This document shows, piece after piece, positions 1 to 7,387 of a DNA stretch of 64,000 nucleotides. Source of the DNA: Oscillospiraceae bacterium (GTDB taxonomy: Bacteria > Bacillota > Clostridia > Oscillospirales > Oscillospiraceae); NCBI GenBank assembly GCA_020025515.1, contig JAHHRZ010000001.1:124001-188000 (forward strand), read 5' to 3'. Every line of letters begins with the position of its first letter. The first letter of the stretch is position 1. A program made the translations under genes and the position numbers. Under the pieces are notes generated by a model. That model saw only the letters and a program-made list of their open reading frames with translations. It had not been told where the DNA came from and made no database searches.

Positions 1-2
1 GA

Positions 3-155
3 GGCTTGTCTGTGGTAGCAATGGCCATGATGTGGCTCTATATTTGTGTGGCTATTTTGTTCTATTGCGGTGCCATTAACAAGTACCTGTGCGATATTGG
101 GTATGAACTGCGCATCCACCGACAGAAAAAAACAAAAGAGGATGAGGAAAATTAG
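3..155 (+). CDS. C-terminal fragment of a YihY/BrkB-like membrane protein (partial)
   Basis: An open frame enters from the left edge and stops at the TAG at 153-155, giving 50 residues. It contains one hydrophobic segment (MWLYICVAILFYCGAI) followed by a polar, Lys/Glu-rich tail. The WLY...ILF..GAIN pattern is what the last membrane helix of YihY/BrkB family proteins looks like; these are polytopic inner-membrane proteins of uncertain role once called ribonuclease BN. The rest of the gene is outside the window, so the assignment rests on one helix. Confidence 0.5.
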   Translation, partial: GLSVVAMAMMWLYICVAILFYCGAINKYLCDIGYELRIHRQKKTKEDEEN

Positions 156-212
156 AGAAGCTTTATACTCTGTTCACAATTTCTCCCTACAATGAAGAAG
201 GGAGGGGATTTC

Positions 213-1055
213 TTGTTTGGATTTGTAACGGCCAGCATGGAAGAGCTGACAAAAGAGCAGCGGCTGCGCTATCAAAGTTTCTACTGCGGTATCTGCAAAA
301 GCATCGGTCGGGAGACAACGCAGCTCAGCCGCTTTTCCCTGAGCTATGATATGATCCTTTTGGCGCTGATCCTGTCTTCTCTGTATGAGCCGGAGGAGAA
401 CAGCAGCCGCGGCCGCTGTGTGGCTCATCCGCTGCACAGAAGGGAAAAGACAGAAAGCGCCGTCACGGAATATGCCGCAGATATGAATGTGGCACTGGCC
501 TATTACAGTGCCGATGACCATTGGCGGGATTCTCACCGCCTGGATGCCTTCGCCCTGCGGAAAATCCTGTCGGGCCAGTATGAGAAGGTGGCGCAGCGGT
601 ATCCACGGCAGTGTGCGGCCATTGAAGAAAGCATCCGACAGCTGAGTGCGCTGGAGCGGGAAAAATGCCCCAACCCGGATCTTCCGGCCAACTGCTTTGG
701 AAGGCTTATGGCAGAGATTTTTGACTGGAAAGAAGATGCCTGGGGGCCGTATCTCCGGGAGATGGCCTGGGCTTTGGGCCGGTTTATTTACTTTGTGGAT
801 GCAGTGGTAGACTATGAAAAAGATCGCAGGAAAGAACATTACAATCCCTTCCTGGCCATGGGCGGGGAGGCGGATTATCCCAGATGGGAAGAATATTTGG
901 TAATGGAAATGGGGCGGTGTACCCATGCCTATGAAATGCTGCCCCTGGTGCAGGACAAGGCCCTGATGGACAATATCCTGTACAGCGGTGTGTGGCTTAC
1001 ATACAGACAAAAGAGAAAAAAGACGCAGGAAGAAGCGCAGGAGGACCCAACATGA
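213..1055 (+). CDS. DUF5685 family protein
   Basis: This 280-residue protein fits the DUF5685 family of Firmicutes, whose role is unknown. I place the start at the TTG at 213: a GGGAGGGG ribosome binding site lies at 200-207, and the resulting N-terminus, MFGFVTAS, matches the usual MFGYV-type opening of the family. An ATG at 192 would overlap the ribosome binding site. Visible features are a YCGIC motif near residue 26, a Cys-x-x-His cluster near residue 70 (CVAHPLH), and largely helical sequence with no signal peptide. The Cys/His residues could bind metal, which is inference. The stop overlaps the start of the J-domain gene (ATGA), so the two are probably translationally coupled and work together. 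Confidence 0.75.
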   Translation: MFGFVTASMEELTKEQRLRYQSFYCGICKSIGRETTQLSRFSLSYDMILLALILSSLYEPEENSSRGRCVAHPLHRREKTESAVTEYAADMNVALAYYSADDHWRDSHRLDAFALRKILSGQYEKVAQRYPRQCAAIEESIRQLSALEREKCPNPDLPANCFGRLMAEIFDWKEDAWGPYLREMAWALGRFIYFVDAVVDYEKDRRKEHYNPFLAMGGEADYPRWEEYLVMEMGRCTHAYEMLPLVQDKALMDNILYSGVWLTYRQKRKKTQEEAQEDPT

Positions 1056-1720
1056 TAGAAGATCCCTACAAAGTCTTAGGACTGGAGCGGGGGGCCTCGG
1101 ATGAAGAGGTCAAGAAAGCCTATCGCCGTCTGGCGAAAAAGTATCATCCCGATGCCAACCCTGGGGACCAGGCGGCAGCGGAAAAGATGCAGCAGATCAA
1201 TGCTGCATATGAGCAGATCAAAAATCCCCAGAAGCAGACCGCAGGGTCTGCCTATTCCGGCCCCCAGGGCCAGAGCTATGGGGGCGGCGGTTACTATCAG
1301 GACCCCTTTGAGGAGATGTTCCGCCAGTGGCAGGCCCAGCAGGCCCGGCAGGCGCAGAGCCAGTTCCACTCCAATGAGGCCCAGGCGGCCTATCGCTATA
1401 TTCAGTACAACCGCTATCAGGAGGCACTGAATGCACTGGCAGGGGTGCAGGTTGGTATGCGGGACGGTCAGTGGTATTATCTCAGCGCCATTGCCCATGA
1501 GGGCATGGGCAACCGGATCACGGCTTTGGAACATATGCGGCAGGCCGTGGCGAAGGAGCCGGGGAATCAGAACTACCGGGAGCTGCTGTATCGGATGGAG
1601 CAGGGGGGCACCACCTACCGCCAGCAGGCAGGAACCTACCGGGGCTTCGGGGGCAATCTGGATCTGTGCAGCTCCCTCTGTATGTGCTTAGGCCTTCAGT
1701 GGTGCTGCTGTAGATGTTAA
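1052..1720 (+). CDS. J-domain (DnaJ-like) protein with Cys-rich tail
   Basis: The 222-residue product starts with a J domain (about residues 3-62): DPYKVLGL, a basic helix II (KKAYRRLAKKY) and the HPD tripeptide at residues 32-34 that stimulates DnaK ATPase. A Gly/Gln-rich linker follows, then about 80 residues of TPR-like helices (roughly 110-185). The last 20 residues hold eight cysteines, ending CCCRC. It lacks the DnaJ zinc-finger and C-terminal peptide-binding domains, so it is a specialised co-chaperone. The start at 1052 overlaps the upstream stop as ATGA and is preceded by GGAGGA. The Cys-rich tail may bind metal or be acylated; neither can be decided from sequence. Confidence 0.85.
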   Translation: MIEDPYKVLGLERGASDEEVKKAYRRLAKKYHPDANPGDQAAAEKMQQINAAYEQIKNPQKQTAGSAYSGPQGQSYGGGGYYQDPFEEMFRQWQAQQARQAQSQFHSNEAQAAYRYIQYNRYQEALNALAGVQVGMRDGQWYYLSAIAHEGMGNRITALEHMRQAVAKEPGNQNYRELLYRMEQGGTTYRQQAGTYRGFGGNLDLCSSLCMCLGLQWCCCRC

Positions 1721-1729
1721 TGATGAATG

Positions 1730-1766
1730 GAGCTGTTTTGTGATTGGGCAGAACAGCTCTGTTTTT
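1730..1766 (+). terminator. Intrinsic terminator after the J-domain gene
   Basis: The stem GAGCTGTTTTG (1730-1740) pairs with CAGAACAGCTC (1749-1759) and is followed by a run of T (1762-1766). It closes the DUF5685/J-domain operon. Confidence 0.75.
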
Positions 1767-1910
1767 ATGCTCTGTGGGGGATAGGGGCGGGCATTTTGGT
1801 GTGCTCCGTAAGGAAGTATTTCCCCAAAGGTCTTAGGAGCCTGCTCCCAACCACTGGCTGTGTATGGGGGATAAACAATGTGCCTGCAAAGAGAACGCAG
1901 AGTTTGAATA

Positions 1911-1939
1911 TTGCTTTCAATCTTTATGGATGCTATAAT
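1911..1939 (+). promoter_or_regulatory. Sigma-A-type promoter for the GNAT gene
   Basis: A -35 box TTGCTT (1911-1916) and a perfect -10 box TATAAT (1934-1939) are 17 bases apart, 42 bases before the acetyltransferase start. Confidence 0.65.
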
Positions 1940-1981
1940 CAAGGCAATCAGTAAAACTTGCACAGTGGAGGTATTGACAAT

Positions 1982-2479
1982 ATGGGTTATAAGATCAGAA
2001 AAGTTCAGGAGGGTGACCAGGTTGCTCTGGCTTATATTCAAACGGAAAGCTGGAAAGCCGCATTTAAGGAGATCCTCCCTGAAGAGACCTTGCAAAAAGC
2101 TACAGAGATAAATCGTGCCACAGCGATGTATCAGGGACTGCTGGACGAGCATATTGGCAATGGCTATCTCCTGGAAGTAAACGGCGCCCCTCACTGTATC
2201 GCCTGGTGGGATCAAGCCAGAGATGATGATATGCCCGATTATGCGGAGCTTATCTGCATCCACAGTCTGCAAGATAACTGGGGAAAAGGCTATGGAACAA
2301 AAATGATGGAAAAGGTATTGGGCGATATCAAAGACGCTGGATATACCAAGGTAATGCTGTGGGTGTTTACAGACAACAATAGAGCCAGAAAGTTTTATGA
2401 GGCGCAGGGCTTTGTTACATACGGAAAAACAAAGCCCTGTTTTGAAACACAGGAGATTTGCTACGAAAAAAATCTATAA
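1982..2479 (+). CDS. GNAT family N-acetyltransferase
   Basis: A 165-residue single-domain GNAT fold. The acetyl-CoA pyrophosphate-binding loop is recognisable as DNWGKGYGTKMM (about residues 98-109, the Q/RxxGxG/A motif), followed by the typical motif B region NNRARKFYEAQGF (about 132-144). The substrate cannot be told from sequence. The start at 1982 has GGAGGT at 1968-1973, 8 bases upstream; the in-frame TTG at 1958 lies upstream of that site. It has its own promoter and stands alone. Confidence 0.85.
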   Translation: MGYKIRKVQEGDQVALAYIQTESWKAAFKEILPEETLQKATEINRATAMYQGLLDEHIGNGYLLEVNGAPHCIAWWDQARDDDMPDYAELICIHSLQDNWGKGYGTKMMEKVLGDIKDAGYTKVMLWVFTDNNRARKFYEAQGFVTYGKTKPCFETQEICYEKNL

Positions 2480-2629
2480 ATTCCAAATTTATCCGGTGGT
2501 GAAAAACAAAAAGGAATGTGGTGATTTCCCCAAATGGCTTCTTTTTTAGACAAAGTGGTGCAAGAGAAATTGACGAACATTCTCCCCTGTGATAAAATGG
2601 AGCAAAAAGGCGAAAGGAGCTTTTTTATC

Positions 2630-3382
2630 ATGGGTAAGAATTGTCTGGAAGTCTGCGTAGACAGATTTGATTCTGCCATGGCAGCCATTCGCGGCGGTGC
2701 AGACCGATTAGAGCTGTGCGGCTGCCTGCTGGTGGGAGGAATCACCCCGGAGCTTGAGCTGCTGGAGCAGATTCGGCAGGTATCAGACATTGCCATTCGG
2801 TGTCTGATGCGGCCTCGGTTTGGAGATTTTCTCTATTCCAAAGAAGAAGTGGACCGAATGGCACGGCAGATCCGGCGTCTGAGCGAGGCTGGAGCGGACG
2901 GATTTGTAATCGGTTGTCTGGATGCAGAGGGCAATCTGGATCTGGAGCAGATGCGGCAGCTTGTGAAGGCAGCAAACGGAAAGGGGCTGACCCTTCATCG
3001 GGCCTTTGATGTGAGCCGGGATGGATTGGAGACGGCCAGACAGGCGGTGGAACTGGGAATTGATACCATTCTCACCAGCGGTCAGGCATCCAGCTGCTGG
3101 AAGGGCAGGGATTATATTGGCCGGCTTCTGGAAGAGGGGCTGCCTCTTACCATTATGCCCGGTGCCGGCGTCAATGCCAAGGTCATTGGGGACATGAAGC
3201 GGCTGTATCCCCTGACCACATTCCATATGAGCGGCAAAAAGACCCTAAACAGTGCCATGTCTTTCCGCAGAGAGGGCGTACCTATGGGCCTTCCCGGAAT
3301 TGATGAATTTTCTGTCTGGCAGACGGACGAGGAACAGGTGCGACTGGCAAAACAGGTTTTGGAGGAGGACGGAACATGCTGA
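2630..3382 (+). CDS. cutC: CutC family protein
   Basis: The 250-residue product opens with CLEVCVDRFDSAMAAIRGGADRLELC, here cited only as the CutC hallmark (short EVC...D...A..GGADRLELC pattern), and has the central MRPR and LHRAFD motifs of this TIM-barrel family. CutC was named for copper homeostasis in E. coli, but its biochemical function is still uncertain. The ATG at 2630 is chosen because GAAAGGAG lies just upstream and the homologous N-terminus starts there; longer in-frame starts have no ribosome binding site. The stop overlaps the start of the transglutaminase-like gene by seven bases, so the two are co-translated. Confidence 0.88.
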   Translation: MGKNCLEVCVDRFDSAMAAIRGGADRLELCGCLLVGGITPELELLEQIRQVSDIAIRCLMRPRFGDFLYSKEEVDRMARQIRRLSEAGADGFVIGCLDAEGNLDLEQMRQLVKAANGKGLTLHRAFDVSRDGLETARQAVELGIDTILTSGQASSCWKGRDYIGRLLEEGLPLTIMPGAGVNAKVIGDMKRLYPLTTFHMSGKKTLNSAMSFRREGVPMGLPGIDEFSVWQTDEEQVRLAKQVLEEDGTC

Positions 3383-5724
3383 GTGAAAAACTGCGGCAAT
3401 ATGCTGCCGACTGTTGGGTAGAGAGAAAGAAAACATTAGGTACTCTTGGTCAGAGCCTTCAGCAGAAGCTGGATTGTATGACGGGAGATTCTCGTACATT
3501 GATGGAGTTGACTCTGGGGACCCTTCCCGCCTCTGATCTGGCTGAGGTCCCTGTGGAGACACTGGAGGAATATGTGTCCCATGGGCTGTACTTGCGCAGC
3601 AACAGCCCCTTCTGCCGGGAGATCCCGGAGGATATTTTCCTGCACTATGTATTTTATCCCAGAATCAATAACGAAGAGATTACGCCATGCCGGCCGTTTT
3701 TCTATAAGATGGTGGCACCGATTGTGGAAAACCTGCCTCTGGAAGAAGCCATCCTGGCGGTGAACCGCTGGTGTGCCAGTGAAATGACCTATGAATCCAC
3801 CGACCCCAGAACCATAAGCCCCATGGGAGCGTATGGCTGCGGTCTGGGCCGCTGCGGGGAAGAGTCCACCTTCTGCGTGTCGGTGATGCGGGCCGTGGGC
3901 ATTCCCACCCGGCAGATCTATACCCCCTGGTGGAGCCACTGTGATGACAACCACGCCTGGGTGGAAGTCTATGTGAATGGTGACTGGCATTTCTTTGGAG
4001 CCAGCGAGCCGGAGCCTGTGCTGGATCGGGGATGGTTCCCCAGTGCAGCCAGCCGCGCTATGGCCATTTGCAGCCGTGTGTTCTGCGACTATCGGGCAGA
4101 GGGACTGGAGTCTGAGACCATTCTGGGGCAGCAGGACTGCTGCATTCTCTATAATGAGACCCACCGCTATGCAAAAACCGCCCAGGTTAAGATTCAGGTG
4201 GCCGGAGGCCCTGCAAAAGTGCGGGTGTATGTAATCAATATGTCCTCCTTCGCAAGGCTGACAGAGGCGGAAACAGACGAAACCGGGGCGGTCACCCTGG
4301 AGCTGGGACTGGGAAGCTGCCTGCTGGAAGCCAAACAGGGAGATCTGTTTGGCTGGGAACGAATTACAATCACAGGCCCTGTGGAAATCTCCCTCACTGC
4401 GGATCGGAAAGGTCCGGCGCTTGGAGAAGCGGACTGGGATGTGTTGGCCCCTGCTCCGGGAAAGGGCAACGGCCCTCTTACAAAGGAACAGGCCGAGCGC
4501 AGAAAGCGGGAGCTTTTGGAGGCCGGTCAGGACAGAGAGAAAAAGTTGCGCCGTGTCCGTGCAGAGGGCATGGGAGACCCGGAGGTAGACGACCTGCTCC
4601 ATCAGGCAGGGCAAAACGGCAATGCCATCCGAACATTTCTTGAGACCCATGGCGTGGCTGCCAAGGAAATTATGAAAAAACTCACCAGAAAGGACTGGCG
4701 GGACGCAAAGACGGCCACGCTGGAAGTCTTTCTGGACTATCCCCAGTGCACGCCCAGAATCGGCTGGGAGCCTCTGCGCCCCTGGCCTGAGGCGGTGAAG
4801 CAGATCCCGGCCCACCTGATTCAGCAGCCGGAGCAGCTGGAACGCTGGATCGAAGCCCATTATGCAGACAATGGTCATCGCTGGTATCCCTCGGTGTGGA
4901 TGAGCCCTGCAGGAACCATGGCTTTGGGCGCAGGACGCCTGCGGGACCGTCAGGTGCTGTGCACGGCGGCTTTGCAGTTAGGAGGAATTCCCGCAAAGCT
5001 GGACCAGACGCTGGGCAAGGTTTGCTATTTCATGGACGGTGAGTGGCATGTTCTGGGAACGTTGGAGCCAGGCTGTAAGCTGCATGTGAATAATGAACAG
5101 AATCTCAAATATGGACAGTCCTGGGCCCTGGCCCGGTGGAATGATGGCTGGGAAACGGTGTGGGGGCAGATTGACAGTCTGCTGCCGGGGATTTATTGCG
5201 CCATTACCAGTAACCGTCTACCTAACGGCAATCAGCTGATCCGGCTTCACACCTTCTGTCTGGAAGAAGAGATAGAAATTTCTCCTGTGAGACGGCAGGC
5301 GGAGGAGAGCCAGATGCTGGCAAGCTACCCCGTGAATCTTCCGGTTGCGGCGGATGCGGTGGAGCTGCAGCTCTATCTGGAGGTGGGCGCAGAGCCTACA
5401 GAGCATGTGCTCAACGAGCTTTTGGAGGCAGAGCAGGTGCCCTGGGAGAAGGTACGCCTGGTGATACCGGAGAAAAAGGCACTGGAAAACCCCACCTTGC
5501 AGAAGGTATTGCAGGCTTCGTCCAACCGGATTCGGGTGGCTGAAACAGACTTCGCAGATGCCAGTGTGGAGATGCTGGCAAGAGCCCTGTATTTGGAACC
5601 GGGTGCCTGGCCTCTTATGGTGCTGACCGACGGGAAGATTGCGGGATATAGCCACTGCGGCTATGCGGTTGGTACCGTGGGCCTGGCTCTGGAGCTCATG
5701 AAACAGATGGAAACAAGATTATAA
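3376..5724 (+). CDS. Transglutaminase-like domain protein, two-domain
   Basis: This 782-residue soluble protein has a transglutaminase-like core at about residues 120-220. The motif GRCGEESTFC carries the presumed nucleophile Cys160, and DDNHAWVEVYV carries the presumed catalytic His193. Where the classical Asp is expected the sequence reads FFGASEPEP, so a Glu or another residue may fill the third site. A second, similar region at about residues 490-590 (RDRQVLCTAALQLGGIPAK, then DGEWHVLG) looks like a degenerate repeat. There is no signal peptide, so it is probably cytoplasmic. It could be a protease, amidase or cross-linking enzyme. It overlaps the cutC stop and ends the operon. Confidence 0.75.
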   Translation: MLSEKLRQYAADCWVERKKTLGTLGQSLQQKLDCMTGDSRTLMELTLGTLPASDLAEVPVETLEEYVSHGLYLRSNSPFCREIPEDIFLHYVFYPRINNEEITPCRPFFYKMVAPIVENLPLEEAILAVNRWCASEMTYESTDPRTISPMGAYGCGLGRCGEESTFCVSVMRAVGIPTRQIYTPWWSHCDDNHAWVEVYVNGDWHFFGASEPEPVLDRGWFPSAASRAMAICSRVFCDYRAEGLESETILGQQDCCILYNETHRYAKTAQVKIQVAGGPAKVRVYVINMSSFARLTEAETDETGAVTLELGLGSCLLEAKQGDLFGWERITITGPVEISLTADRKGPALGEADWDVLAPAPGKGNGPLTKEQAERRKRELLEAGQDREKKLRRVRAEGMGDPEVDDLLHQAGQNGNAIRTFLETHGVAAKEIMKKLTRKDWRDAKTATLEVFLDYPQCTPRIGWEPLRPWPEAVKQIPAHLIQQPEQLERWIEAHYADNGHRWYPSVWMSPAGTMALGAGRLRDRQVLCTAALQLGGIPAKLDQTLGKVCYFMDGEWHVLGTLEPGCKLHVNNEQNLKYGQSWALARWNDGWETVWGQIDSLLPGIYCAITSNRLPNGNQLIRLHTFCLEEEIEISPVRRQAEESQMLASYPVNLPVAADAVELQLYLEVGAEPTEHVLNELLEAEQVPWEKVRLVIPEKKALENPTLQKVLQASSNRIRVAETDFADASVEMLARALYLEPGAWPLMVLTDGKIAGYSHCGYAVGTVGLALELMKQMETRL

Positions 5725-5744
5725 AAGTACGCAGGCAACAGATC

Positions 5745-5784
5745 CCCCGATCCTCTGATAGAGAAATCTGTAAGAGGATCGGGG
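5745..5784 (+). terminator. Strong hairpin after the cutC/transglutaminase operon
   Basis: CCCCGATCCTCT (5745-5756) pairs with AGAGGATCGGGG (5773-5784) over 12 perfect base pairs. There is no long T run, so it may work as a factor-assisted terminator or RNA stabiliser. Confidence 0.5.
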
Positions 5785-5833
5785 AAAATGCTTCGGAATT
5801 CCGAAAAAAGCGAAAAAATATAGGAAAAATCCA

Positions 5834-5862
5834 TTGACACCAAGCATAAAGTGTGTTAGAAT
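5834..5862 (+). promoter_or_regulatory. Promoter of infC-rpmI-rplT
   Basis: TTGACA (5834-5839) and TAGAAT (5857-5862) are separated by 17 bases. Transcription would start near 5869, leaving a leader of about 160 nt before infC. Confidence 0.75.
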
Positions 5863-5868
5863 ACATAA

Positions 5869-6010
5869 GCAAAACAAAGAAGGCTGTTTACCCGCCTCAC
5901 CTCCCGCATTTTGCTTCGGAGGTCAACATTGTGAGAAGCTCATGGTTTCACGGGCTTTCTATGGTGTTCGGCGGGTGCATACAGCATCCGCTTTTCTGTT
6001 TTTTGTGTTT
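5869..6010 (+). promoter_or_regulatory. infC operon leader with terminator-like hairpin (L20-leader type)
   Basis: The leader ends in a hairpin, GCGGGTGC (5971-5978) pairing with GCATCCGC (5984-5991) around a five-base loop, followed at once by a T-rich run (5992-6004). This is a premature terminator in front of infC. In Bacillus the same operon is repressed by L20 binding to a leader that controls such a terminator. By analogy this leader is a ribosomal-protein attenuator; whether it matches the known L20 leader fold needs a covariance-model search. Confidence 0.6.
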
Positions 6011-6030
6011 GAAATTGGAGGTGTTTTCCC

Positions 6031-6549
6031 ATCGGCAAATTAGATCATCAGCTCAACGAAGAGATCCGGGATAAAGAAGTCCGCCTCATTGGCGCAGACG
6101 GTGCCATGCTGGGCGTTGTGTCCGGTCAGGAGGCCCTGCGCATGGCTGAGGAGCAGGACCTGGACCTGGTGAAGATTTCTCCCAATGCGGTTCCCCCTGT
6201 GTGTAAAATCATGGATTACCGGAAATTCTGCTTCGATCAGAAGAAGCGGGAGAAGGAAGCTAAGAAGAACCAGCGAGTGGTTGAAATCAAAGAAATTCGT
6301 ATGTCCCCCGGCATCGATACCAACGACCTGAATACCAAGGTGAAGAACGCACAGAAGTTCCTCAACGACGGTAACCGGGTAAAGGTTTCCGTGCGTTTCC
6401 GGGGCAGAGAAATGGCCCACACCAACATTGGTGAGAAGCTCCTGATGGACTTCTCTGCCGCTTGTTCTGAGTTGGCCAACATGGAGAAGAATCCTAAGCT
6501 GGATGGTCGGTTTATGACGATGTTCCTCTCCCCCAAGAACAACAAGTAA
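6031..6549 (+). CDS. infC: Translation initiation factor IF-3, non-canonical AUC start
   Basis: IF-3 controls start-codon fidelity and 30S-50S dissociation. The conserved N-terminus NEEIRDKEVRLIGADG is encoded upstream of the first in-frame ATG (6106), so that ATG cannot be the start. The frame is closed by a TGA at 6010-6012, and between it and 6106 there is no ATG, GTG or TTG. A perfect GGAGGTG (6017-6023) sits 7 bases before an ATC at 6031, giving MGKLDHQLNEEIR and a normal length of 172 residues. IF-3 genes commonly use rare AUU/AUC starts so that the protein represses its own translation. The gene leads the rpmI-rplT operon. Confidence 0.93.
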   Translation: MGKLDHQLNEEIRDKEVRLIGADGAMLGVVSGQEALRMAEEQDLDLVKISPNAVPPVCKIMDYRKFCFDQKKREKEAKKNQRVVEIKEIRMSPGIDTNDLNTKVKNAQKFLNDGNRVKVSVRFRGREMAHTNIGEKLLMDFSAACSELANMEKNPKLDGRFMTMFLSPKNNK

Positions 6550-6579
6550 CTCAAGCTACGATACGGAAGGAGTTTCAAC

Positions 6580-6777
6580 ATGCCCAAACTGAAAACCCAC
6601 AGCGGTGCAAAGAAGAGATTCAACCTGACCAAGAACGGTAAGGTTAAGAGAGCTCACGCTTTTAAGAGCCATATCCTCACTAAGAAGGACACCAAGCGTA
6701 CTCGCCGCCTGCGCAGCACCGCTTACGCTGACGTGACCAACCTGGATACCATCAAGAAGATGATTCCTTACAAATAA
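6580..6777 (+). CDS. rpmI: 50S ribosomal protein L35
   Basis: The 65-residue, highly basic product starts MPKLKTHSGAKKRF and has the KxAHAFKSHILTKK motif of L35, at the family's normal length. The GGAAGGAG site is just upstream. It lies between infC and rplT, 30 bases from each, as in most bacteria. Confidence 0.97.
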   Translation: MPKLKTHSGAKKRFNLTKNGKVKRAHAFKSHILTKKDTKRTRRLRSTAYADVTNLDTIKKMIPYK

Positions 6778-6806
6778 TCGGAATTGCAATAGGAGGATAT
6801 TGAGCA

Positions 6807-7160
6807 ATGGCAAGAGTTAAAGGCGCAATGATGACGCGCAAAAGAAGAAATAAGACCCTGAAGTTGGCTAAGTCCTATTGGGGTTCCAAGTCCACCCACT
6901 TCAAGATGGCCAAGCAGGCTGTTAAGAAGTCCGGTGTCTATGCTTACATTGGCCGTAAGCAGAAGAAGAGAAGCTACCGCAGCCTGTGGATCACCCGTAT
7001 CTCCGCTGCTGTCGCTCCTTTCGGCCTGAACTACTCCCGGTTCATGAACGGTCTGAAGAAGGCTGGCATCGAGATGAACCGCAAGAGCCTGTCTGAGATG
7101 GCCATTCAGGACCCCGCAGCTTTCGCTTCCATCGTGGAGCTGGCTAAGAAGGCCCTGTAA
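6807..7160 (+). CDS. rplT: 50S ribosomal protein L20
   Basis: The 117-residue product starts MARVKGAMMTRKRRNK and contains KKSGVYAYIGRKQKKR and the conserved NYSRFMNGLKKAGIE, all typical of L20. L20 is needed early in 50S assembly and in related bacteria represses this operon by binding its leader. An AGGAGG site precedes the start, and a terminator follows. Confidence 0.97.
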   Translation: MARVKGAMMTRKRRNKTLKLAKSYWGSKSTHFKMAKQAVKKSGVYAYIGRKQKKRSYRSLWITRISAAVAPFGLNYSRFMNGLKKAGIEMNRKSLSEMAIQDPAAFASIVELAKKAL

Positions 7161-7178
7161 GAAAGACATATGTTTTTA

Positions 7179-7205
7179 GCCCCGAACTCCGGTTCGGGGC
7201 TTTTT
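7179..7205 (+). terminator. Intrinsic terminator of the infC operon
   Basis: AGCCCCGAAC (7179-7188) pairs with GTTCGGGGCT (7192-7201), a near-perfect stem with a four-base or smaller loop, followed by TTTTT. Confidence 0.92.
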
Positions 7206-7264
7206 GTATAGGCAGACAGAATTCGGCAGGTTTTGAACTTAATACTTATTTAATAATTTAATGC

Positions 7265-7292
7265 TTACAAATTAATAACTGCCTGATATAAT
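7265..7292 (+). promoter_or_regulatory. Orphan promoter-like sequence
   Basis: TTACAA (7265-7270) and TATAAT (7287-7292) are spaced by 16 bases and point at a terminator 50-90 bases downstream, with no ORF between them. It may drive a short RNA or have no function. Confidence 0.35.
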
Positions 7293-7343
7293 ACAAAGCA
7301 AGGGTTGTGTATTTTCATTTTTTTCCTCTCATTTTAAAAAGAA

Positions 7344-7387
7344 GTCGTGTCATCGGATTGGTCTCCTGATGACACGATTTCTTTTTT
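7344..7387. terminator. Bidirectional terminator
   Basis: GTCGTGTCATC (7344-7354) pairs with GATGACACGAT (7368-7378). A T-rich run follows on the + side (7378-7387) and an A-rich run precedes it on the other (7336-7343), so it can stop the MocR-type gene from the right and any transcript from the left. Confidence 0.75.

Noticed and set aside
3436..4878. 480-codon minus-strand frame
   Set aside because: It is a shadow of the transglutaminase-like gene.
6106..6549. IF-3 starting at the first ATG
   Set aside because: That start removes the conserved N-terminal domain segment NEEIRDKEVRLIGADG and has no ribosome binding site.
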